Assembly: GCA_038253135.1 (NCBI GenBank)
Contig: JBBSHJ010000148.1
Location: forward strand, 1-6,001
Direction of reading: 5' to 3'
DNA length: 6,001 nt
DNA from: JBBSHJ01 sp038253135
GTDB lineage: Bacteria > Actinomycetota > Actinomycetes > Mycobacteriales > QHCD01
Below the pieces are notes generated by a model. That model saw only the letters and a program-made list of their open reading frames with translations. It did not search any database and had not been told where the DNA came from. Of the stretch, positions 1 through 4,457 are shown one piece after another. The position numbers and the translations under genes were made by a program. Each line of letters starts with the position of its first letter. Within the stretch, counting starts at the first letter, position 1.

Positions 1-171
1 CTCCTTCGGGAATTTCGCCATCAGGCCGGGAGCCTTCTGGTGCAGTATCGCCTCCGGCGGGGTCTCCTGCACCAGCCCGAGCGAACCGGTCAGGCTACGC
101 GTGCCGGTCATCGCCATCGCCGCGACCACGCCCCGCCCGCCAGAGTTGATCACCCGTCGCGCCACGCTCAT
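1..171 (-). CDS. Hypothetical protein, N-terminal fragment (runs off left edge)
   Basis: I do not recognise the family. The frame is open from an ATG at 171-169 to the window edge, giving 57 codons. The peptide begins MSVARRVINSGGRGVVAAMA and continues with a Gly/Ala/Thr-rich stretch and a TPPEAIL segment. The first 35 residues are mildly hydrophobic after a basic start, which fits the first segment of a membrane protein, but too little is visible to be sure. Support for a real gene comes from the mostly G/C third positions and a purine-rich ribosome binding site, GGGAGGAAGAAGG, reading into the ATG (complement of about 178-190). It is transcribed away from the plus-strand frames to its right. 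Function cannot be assigned. Confidence 0.62.
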   Translation of the reverse strand, partial: MSVARRVINSGGRGVVAAMAMTGTRSLTGSLGLVQETPPEAILHQKAPGLMAKFPKE

Positions 172-542
172 GACGCACCTTCTTCCTCCCGGTGCAACGC
201 CGGCCCGGTCGTCGCGCGCTGTCTCGATTCCCGGATCCGTCGCCTTCAGTGTGGGCCCCGCTCATCAAGCACCGAGGTCGACCCGGTCTACAGCGAACTC
301 GCTTCGCCGACATCAAGCAACACGAAGCGGTGCTTCTGCCCGCTAGCGTCGGGTGGTCGACGTGGCGGGATCGGTTCGTCGCAGAACGGTGTGGGGGCGG
401 AACCGCTGGTCGCGTGCCTCATCGACAAACGGGTGACAGTAGCCCACCCTCGAGCGGCCCTCGTGCGTCTGCGGTAGCGCTACTGTGCCGCCTGCGCAGT
501 TGGTGATGTCGCCCAGCCATACAGTCCGACTGGGGACAGGTC
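172..542. other. 371-bp region without a convincing gene
   Basis: This is the spacer between the left-edge minus-strand gene and the first plus-strand frame, so promoters for both directions may lie here, but no convincing -10/-35 pair stands out. Several frames are open across it, but their translations are Arg/Pro/Ser-rich with no domain-like pattern, so I treat them as chance. Two structural items are visible. One is a perfect 10-bp palindrome GTAGCGCTAC at 474-483. The other is an 8-bp inverted repeat, ACAGTAGC at 436-443 against GCTACTGT at 479-486, with a 35-nt loop. The right arm of the inverted repeat overlaps the palindrome. Either could be an operator or RNA structure; neither is proven. 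Confidence 0.5.
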
Positions 543-656
543 ATGGTTGCCATCGAGAGGTTAGGTCCGACGGTGATGAGGATCCTGCGGCATCCAGTCG
601 CGACGGTGGGCTGCGTCGCGTTGATCGGGCTCGTCGTGACCGACGCTTGTCGGTGA
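543..656 (+). CDS. Possible 37-aa single-pass membrane peptide, or 5' part of a broken gene
   Basis: An ATG at 543 is preceded by a fair ribosome binding site, GGGGACAGG (532-540). It opens a 37-codon frame ending in TGA at 654-656. The peptide has a short amphipathic start (MVAIERLGPTVMRILRHP) and then one hydrophobic span of about 16-18 residues, consistent with one membrane segment. The same frame stays open after the stop all the way to 962, where the three-segment membrane protein at 699-962 lies. The two could therefore be halves of one roughly 139-codon gene interrupted by a nonsense codon. A second possibility is a small independent peptide: a GTG at 653-655 overlaps this stop as GTGA. 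It contains one TTA codon (561-563), which is rare in high-GC actinobacteria. No family recognised. Confidence 0.3.
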   Translation: MVAIERLGPTVMRILRHPVATVGCVALIGLVVTDACR

Positions 657-698
657 GCGATCGGTCGTCGAGCGCACCCCCACCACCTCTGGGCTGAC

Positions 699-962
699 GT
701 GGTCCTTGTCGCTTTACTGCTCGGCCTCGTCGCTCTGTTCGCGTACTTCTCCTCGGAGGCGCTCCGTACACGGTTTTTTGAGCGCGGCGCACCAGAGGTG
801 CGAGGTCTGGTCCTTCTCGCGATCGCCGCAAATCCGGTCATCTATGGTGTTGCCGCGACGTTCCTCGGCGGTGCGCTGTGGTCGCTGTGGCTCTCGTTAG
901 GCGTCACGTTTGTCTTGCTGGCCTGCTGGTGGGCTCAGGCACGAGGACGACGGGACGAGTAA
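699..962 (+). CDS. Small hydrophobic protein with about three membrane segments, unknown function
   Basis: The frame runs from a GTG at 699 to TAA at 960-962 and encodes 87 residues. The predicted membrane segments are roughly residues 2-18, 37-57 and 59-79, with a charged loop (about 22-35, containing ALRTRFFERG) and a basic tail ending ARGRRDE. This pattern is typical of a small inner-membrane protein. GTG 699 is the first start codon in frame after the stop at 654-656, but it has no recognisable ribosome binding site, so the true start or the intactness of the gene is in doubt. Sixty-one of 87 codons end in G or C, clearly fewer than in the operon genes, and there are two TTA codons (714-716, 897-899). 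This suggests an accessory or recently acquired gene. I considered YrdB/DUF2568-type small membrane proteins but see no convincing match. Confidence 0.48.
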   Translation: MVLVALLLGLVALFAYFSSEALRTRFFERGAPEVRGLVLLAIAANPVIYGVAATFLGGALWSLWLSLGVTFVLLACWWAQARGRRDE

Positions 963-1113
963 CCCTTGCCGCCACCTTCCGGAGCCGAGGCCCGTGACGC
1001 CCGGCCGCAGAGCCAGCCATTGAAAGCGCTGGAAGCGATCTCGCACACGACAGCAGGGTTGTGTCGTGCGGCGTCGAACGGTTTCCGCAAGCGTCGCGTG
1101 TCACCATCGGTGA
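963..1113. other. Spacer with a small hairpin upstream of the YjbQ-family gene
   Basis: This 151-bp gap lies between the small membrane-protein frame and the YjbQ-family gene. It has one clear inverted repeat: CACGACA at 1046-1052 pairs with TGTCGTG at 1062-1068 around a 9-nt loop. No T-run follows, so it is not a classical intrinsic terminator. It could end the upstream transcript or sit in the leader of the downstream gene. I see no strong promoter and no Shine-Dalgarno motif close to 1114. Confidence 0.4.
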
Positions 1114-1518
1114 ATGCGCAGCGACACGATCTCCGTGACCACCGGCGGCACGGACCGCGTGGTCGACATCACCGGTCCGTGCGCGGATTTCGTCGGCTCG
1201 GAAGCGGATGGACTGCTGCATATCTTCGTCCCACATGCGACCGCGGGCATCGCGATCATCGAGACCGGTGCCGGCAGTGACGACGATCTGCTGGCCGCGT
1301 TGGCCGACCTTCTCCCGTGCGACGATCGCTGGCAGCACGCGCACGGCTCCCGCGGGCACGGCCGCAGCCACGTCATGCCGGCGCTCGTCCCGCCGTACGC
1401 GTCGGTGCCGGTCCTGGGTGGTCGACTGCAGCTTGGCACCTGGCAGAGCATCTGCCTGGTCGACCTCAACGTGGACAATCCCCAGCGACAGGTGCGGCTG
1501 TCCTTCCTGCCCGGATGA
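1114..1518 (+). CDS. YjbQ/UPF0047 family protein (secondary thiamine-phosphate synthase type)
   Basis: The product has 134 residues, close to the usual 130-140 of the YjbQ/UPF0047 (TIGR00149) family. Family landmarks appear in order: HATAGIAIIE at 41-50; the His-rich stretch WQHAHGSRGHGRSH at 73-86, whose histidines are the likely metal or active-site residues; and the core GGRLQLGTWQSICLVDLNVD at 102-121. E. coli YjbQ has been reported to have thiamine-phosphate synthase activity and to replace ThiE weakly, so a role in thiamine synthesis or a related cytosolic activity is possible. The physiological role of the family is not settled. An in-frame TGA at 1111-1113 directly precedes the ATG, which fixes the start at or after 1114. 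No clear Shine-Dalgarno is present, so a leaderless or weakly translated mRNA is possible. It is convergent with the crotonase gene. Confidence 0.9.
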   Translation: MRSDTISVTTGGTDRVVDITGPCADFVGSEADGLLHIFVPHATAGIAIIETGAGSDDDLLAALADLLPCDDRWQHAHGSRGHGRSHVMPALVPPYASVPVLGGRLQLGTWQSICLVDLNVDNPQRQVRLSFLPG

Positions 1519-1611
1519 GGCATGTGCGCCTCCCGGAGCGGCGACTGGGGAGTGTCGGGGTAGCCACCGCAGCCACCGAGTTCCCCATAGTGCGGCCCCA
1601 CCCGGTGCGCC
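1519..1611. other. Convergent intergenic spacer, no strong terminator
   Basis: This 93-bp gap separates the converging YjbQ-family and crotonase genes, where a bidirectional terminator is expected. The only symmetry I find is TGGGGA (1546-1551) against TCCCCA (1582-1587), with a 30-nt loop containing two GCCACCG repeats. There is no T-run on either side. It may be a weak terminator or nothing. Confidence 0.35.
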
Positions 1612-2430
1612 TCAGCTCTCGCGCGCGGCCGGCCCCGTGTTGCTACGCCGGCCGGCAAAGTCGGGGCGGCGCTTATCGAGGAAGGCCCGCGTTCCCTCCC
1701 GCATGTCGTCGGTGGTGAACGCGCGCCGGAAGCCGGCCCGCTCGATCTCGAGCGCGGCCGGAGTCGGTACGCCGTCCACCGCGCGAAGCGTGGACTTGGC
1801 GATCGCGACCGCCTCGGGCGACTGCCGGGCGATCTCGTCGAGTGTCGCCCGCGCGGCGGCGAGCAGTGCATCGCGCGTGTCGAAGACGGCATTCACCAGC
1901 CCGATCCGCAACGCCTCGGCGGCATCGATCCGCCGGCCGGTGAAGAGCAGCTCACGCGCGATACCCGGACCGACCAGCCGCGGCAGCCGCACCGTGGCGC
2001 CGTACCCAGGTATCAGCCCGAGCGCGACCTCCGGTTGGCCGAAGACCGCATCCGCGCTGGCATAGCGGAAATCGCAGGCCAGGGCCATCTCGCAGCCGCC
2101 GCCGAGCGCATAGCCGTGCACGGCCGCGATCACCGGCACCGGGGCCGCTTCGATCAGCTCGGTGACCCGCTGGCCGAGCGCCCCGAAGGCCGCCCCCTCG
2201 TCCGGCGTCATGTCCAGCATCTCGCTGATGTCGGCGCCGGCGATGAACGCGCGCCCGCCCGCACCGGTCAGGATCACGCCCGTCGAGCCCGCCGCATCCA
2301 GGTCGGTGAAGGCGTCGGCGAGCTCGGTCAAGACCTGCCGCGACAGGGCGTTGAGCGCCGAGGGCCGGTCGACGGTGATCGTGACAACGCCGTCCGCTCG
2401 CTCGACCCGCACCGTCCGCCCGGAGATCAC
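1612..2430 (-). CDS. Enoyl-CoA hydratase/isomerase (crotonase) family protein
   Basis: The product has 272 residues, typical for a single-domain crotonase acting on acyl-CoA thioesters in the cytosol. The oxyanion-hole segment AFIAGADISEM is at 61-71. The second one, HGYALGGGCEMALACDF (105-121), carries Glu114, and FGQPEVALGLIPGYG (130-144) carries Glu134. These two glutamates are 20 residues apart and correspond to Glu144 and Glu164 of rat enoyl-CoA hydratase, so hydration of trans-2-enoyl-CoA is the likeliest reaction. Substrate length and pathway cannot be read from sequence. The frame is open further upstream, but I chose the GTG at 2430-2428 because it overlaps the DUF4233 stop as GTGA, has GGAGG four bases upstream, and gives a normal N-terminus (MISGRTVRVERADGVVTITV). 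It is the last gene of the operon in this window, where ndk is commonly found in relatives. Confidence 0.93.
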   Translation of the reverse strand: MISGRTVRVERADGVVTITVDRPSALNALSRQVLTELADAFTDLDAAGSTGVILTGAGGRAFIAGADISEMLDMTPDEGAAFGALGQRVTELIEAAPVPVIAAVHGYALGGGCEMALACDFRYASADAVFGQPEVALGLIPGYGATVRLPRLVGPGIARELLFTGRRIDAAEALRIGLVNAVFDTRDALLAAARATLDEIARQSPEAVAIAKSTLRAVDGVPTPAALEIERAGFRRAFTTDDMREGTRAFLDKRRPDFAGRRSNTGPAARES

Positions 2431-2927
2431 TCGCCCTCCGTCGCCTGCCGTGCCACCGAGACCAGCCGCCAGCGCTGGATCAGGTCGTGCCGCATCTTGA
2501 GCTCGTAGCCCCAGATGCCGGCGAAGACGGCGCCGAGGATCCACATCGCCCACGTCATCACGCCGCACGCCAGCACGGCGAGCTGCAGGCCCGAGGCGAA
2601 CGCGACGCCCCAGGGCTTGCGCACCGACGCGGCGGCGACGATCAGCACCGCGACCAGGCCGAGGAGGATCCCCAACCGCACCCCGCCGAGCCCCGAGCCC
2701 GTGGGCGCGATCGCCCGCGGCACGAAGAGCACCATCAGCGCTTCCAGGCCCAGCGTGGCCGCGAACATGCCGTGGATCGCCTTGCGGGTGTTGTCCGGGA
2801 GCGGGGGTACCCCATTGGGTTGCGCGGGCGGCCCAGCCACCGGTGACGCTGTCATCTCATCTCGGCGAGCACCTCGCGCGTGCTCATCATTGGCCTTTGC
2901 GGCCGAACGCGGGTCGGCGGTGCTCAC
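2427..2927 (-). CDS. DUF4233 family membrane protein
   Basis: This is a small integral membrane protein with four predicted membrane segments at about residues 53-72, 84-102, 106-126 and 127-142, counting from the GTG at 2927. A polar, Pro-rich N-terminus precedes them and a basic cytoplasmic-type tail (KMRHDLIQRWR) follows. The segments, the VRKPWGVAFASGLQ loop and the position just after folC match DUF4233 (Pfam PF14017), an actinobacterial family of unknown function. The start is uncertain. GTG 2927 gives 166 residues and is the GTG of the last copy of the 38-bp repeat; removing the repeat units would make it overlap the folC stop. ATG 2855 gives 142 residues, nearer the usual family length. 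Codons 1-24 are poorer in G/C third positions (about 15 of 24), which favours the ATG. Neither start has a good Shine-Dalgarno, so coupling to upstream translation is likely. The stop overlaps the crotonase start. Confidence 0.85.
   Translation of the reverse strand: MSTADPRSAAKANDEHARGARRDEMTASPVAGPPAQPNGVPPLPDNTRKAIHGMFAATLGLEALMVLFVPRAIAPTGSGLGGVRLGILLGLVAVLIVAAASVRKPWGVAFASGLQLAVLACGVMTWAMWILGAVFAGIWGYELKMRHDLIQRWRLVSVARQATEGE
2435..2439 (-). promoter_or_regulatory. Shine-Dalgarno of the crotonase gene
   Basis: GGAGG on the minus strand, four bases before the GTG at 2430-2428 and inside the last codons of the DUF4233 gene. Together with the GTGA overlap it decides the crotonase start. 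Confidence 0.7.
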
Positions 2928-2965
2928 CGCGCCGCCGCGGAAAGACGTGCGTCGGCGGTGCTCAC
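2924..2965 (-). CDS. Repeat-borne mini-cistron 2, 13 codons
   Basis: A GTG at 2965-2963 overlaps the stop of mini-cistron 1 as GTGA and encodes the same peptide, MSTADARLSAAAR (the one base difference between repeat copies changes GCC to GCG, both Ala). Its TGA at 2926-2924 overlaps the GTG at 2927 that begins the DUF4233 frame. Expression is unproven. Confidence 0.35.
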   Translation of the reverse strand: MSTADARLSAAAR

Positions 2966-3003
2966 CGGGCCGCCGCGGAAAGACGTGCGTCGGCGGTGCT
3001 CAC
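2962..3003 (-). CDS. Repeat-borne mini-cistron 1, 13 codons
   Basis: A GTG at 3003-3001 overlaps the folC TGA (3002-3000) as GTGA and encodes MSTADARLSAAAR, ending at TGA 2964-2962. It has no Shine-Dalgarno of its own, so it could be translated only by ribosomes terminating on folC. The peptide itself shows no motif. A role in passing ribosomes on to the DUF4233 gene is inference from the geometry; it could also be untranslated spacer. Confidence 0.35.
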   Translation of the reverse strand: MSTADARLSAAAR

Positions 3004-4457
3004 CGCGCGCCCAGCAGGGCCCTGGCGTCGCCCGCCGTGATGACCGATCCGGTGATGAGCACGCCGGCACCGGTCTGCCCGATCTCGTCCTCCTCGGCGA
3101 GGGTCACGGCAGCTTCGATGGCGTCCGGCAGCCGCTTGGCGACCGTCACCCGCTGCTCGCCGAAGATGTCCACGGCGTACCCCGCCAACCGGTTGGCCGA
3201 CATCCGGCGGGGCGAGGAATTCTCGCTGATCACGATCGCGTCGAGAAGCGGCTCGAGCAGCTCGAGCATGCCGCTGACGTCCTTGTCGCCGACCGCGGCG
3301 AAGATACCGACCAGGCGGGTGAACGTGAAGGACTCCGAGACCGCGGCCACGGATGCGGCCATGCCGTGCGGGTTGTGCGCCGCGTCGACGACGATCGTCG
3401 GTGAGGTGCGCACGGTCTCGAGCCGGCCCGGCGAGCGGACCGAGGCGAAGCCGGTCCGGATCGATTCGATCGGGAGCGACGTCGGCCTCTCGAGCCCGAC
3501 ACCGAAGAACGCCTCCACGGCGGCCAGGGCGAGGCCGGCGTTCTCGGCCTGATGGGCGCCGTGCAGCGGAAGGAAGATGCCGTCGTACTGCCCGCCGAGG
3601 CCCTGCAACGTCAAGACCTGCCCGCCGACGGCGACCCGGCGCTCGAGCACGCCGAACTCCATGTCCTCACGGGCGACGGTTGCCTCCATCTCCGCCGCCT
3701 GGGCCAGGAGCACCGTTGCCGCCTCGGTCTCCTGCGCGGCGAGGATCGCCGTGCGGCCGGGCTTGATGATGCCGGCCTTCTCGCCGGCGATCTGCGAAAG
3801 GCGATCCCCGAGGATGTGGGTGTGGTCGTAGCCGATCGGCGTGATCACCGCGATCTGGCCGTCGGCGACGTTGGTCGAATCCCACGTGCCGCCCATGCCG
3901 ACCTCGACGACGGCCACGTCGACGGGTGCGTCGGCGAAAGCCACGAACCCCATCGCGGTCAGGACTTCGAAATAGGACAGCGCGACCGGGAGCTTGCCGT
4001 CGACGATTTCTAGGTAGGGCGCGACGTCGTCGTACACCTCGACGAACCGGTGCGGCGAGATCGGCGCGCCATCGAGGGAGATCCGCTCCCGCACCGTCGT
4101 GAGGTGCGGGCTCGTCGTACGCCCCACCCGCATGCCCCGAGCGGCCAGCAGCGCGTCGATCATCCGCGCCGTCGAGGTCTTGCCATTGGTGCCGGCGACA
4201 TGGATCACCGGGTAGGCGTGCTGCGGCTGGCCGAGCATCTCGACGAGGGCCTGTTCGCGCTCGAGCGTCGGGTCGATCTTCGACTCCGGCCACCGGGTGT
4301 CGAGCGCGGCCTCGACCCGCTCCAGATCGGCCAACTCTTCGGGCGTCGCCTCGTCCCGGAGCGGATCGGTCGACGACTCGGCCGGTCCGGCGACCACGGT
4401 GATCTCGCCGTCGAGCGCGGCCAGCTCTTCGAGCTCGGTGTCGTCGTTGTCGGTCAC
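3000..4457 (-). CDS. folC: Folylpolyglutamate synthase / dihydrofolate synthase
   Basis: The 485-residue cytosolic ATP-dependent ligase adds glutamate to dihydropteroate and/or to reduced folates. Visible landmarks are the P-loop HVAGTNGKTST (86-96), TTSPHL (114-119), VEVGMGGTWDSTN (184-196), DHTHILGD (211-218), the EKAGIIKPG segment with Lys227, the lysine normally carbamylated in Mur-ligase relatives (226-234), HGAHQAENA (299-307), SPGRLE (342-347), and DAAHNPHG (358-365), which begins the C-terminal domain. The N-terminus has an acidic, probably disordered extension of about 40 residues before LERVEAALDTRWPESKIDPT, common in actinobacterial FolC. The GTG start at 4457-4455 overlaps the valS stop as GTGA and has GAGG seven bases upstream. 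The C-terminus ends normally (ITGSVITAGDARALLGAR), so the repeat array downstream has not truncated it. Which of the two ligase activities dominates cannot be read here. Confidence 0.96.
   Translation of the reverse strand: MTDNDDTELEELAALDGEITVVAGPAESSTDPLRDEATPEELADLERVEAALDTRWPESKIDPTLEREQALVEMLGQPQHAYPVIHVAGTNGKTSTARMIDALLAARGMRVGRTTSPHLTTVRERISLDGAPISPHRFVEVYDDVAPYLEIVDGKLPVALSYFEVLTAMGFVAFADAPVDVAVVEVGMGGTWDSTNVADGQIAVITPIGYDHTHILGDRLSQIAGEKAGIIKPGRTAILAAQETEAATVLLAQAAEMEATVAREDMEFGVLERRVAVGGQVLTLQGLGGQYDGIFLPLHGAHQAENAGLALAAVEAFFGVGLERPTSLPIESIRTGFASVRSPGRLETVRTSPTIVVDAAHNPHGMAASVAAVSESFTFTRLVGIFAAVGDKDVSGMLELLEPLLDAIVISENSSPRRMSANRLAGYAVDIFGEQRVTVAKRLPDAIEAAVTLAEEDEIGQTGAGVLITGSVITAGDARALLGAR

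Larger units (their letters stand above)
2913..3008 (-). repeat. 38-bp tandem repeat (two full copies plus 20 bp), MIRU-like
   Basis: Copy A (2913-2950) and copy B (2951-2988) are identical except at unit position 18 (C against G). A third, partial copy (2989-3008) matches copy A for 20 bp and contains the folC stop codon. Each unit holds GTGAGCACCGCCGAC on the minus strand, so every copy carries an overlapping TGA stop and GTG start. The unit length equals 14 codons (13 sense plus stop) minus the 4-base overlap, so adding or removing units keeps the chain of stop-start junctions intact. Each unit also has the near-palindrome CGGTGCTCACCG. The arrangement resembles mycobacterial MIRUs, which also lie between operon genes and carry short frames overlapping their neighbours; I infer analogy, not homology. 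Confidence 0.9.

Noticed and set aside
260..320. Promoter for the left-edge gene (TTGATG plus TGTAGA on the minus strand)
   Set aside because: The spacing is near 18 bp, but the -10 lacks the conserved final T, and such partial matches are frequent by chance.
689..702. RF2-like programmed +1 frameshift at CTG GGC TGA C joining the 14-codon frame at 653 to the 699 frame
   Set aside because: The TGA-C context is suggestive, but GGC cannot re-pair well one base forward and no stimulatory Shine-Dalgarno-like sequence sits at the right distance. A mutation or an independent start is simpler.
192..841. Overlapping frames on both strands in the left gap
   Set aside because: Low-complexity Arg/Pro/Ser composition, no ribosome binding sites and no hydrophobic or domain pattern. 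The minus-strand frame at 419-841 is antisense to the more plausible membrane frames.
1546..1587. Intrinsic terminator between the convergent genes
   Set aside because: The stem is only 6 bp with a 30-nt loop and there is no T-run, so I describe it but do not call it a terminator.
1101..2065. Long open frames on both strands overlapping the YjbQ-family and crotonase genes
   Set aside because: Their translations are Arg/Ser/Pro-rich with no domain pattern. They are out-of-frame readings of high-GC coding DNA that already has well-supported genes.
2913..3008. CRISPR array
   Set aside because: The repeat units abut directly with no unique spacers, and they overlap a stop-start junction. This is a tandem repeat.
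2515..3552. A 345-codon plus-strand frame antisense to DUF4233 and folC
   Set aside because: It lies opposite two recognised genes, is Ser/Arg/Thr/Pro-rich and has no recognisable motif. Long antisense frames are expected at this GC content.
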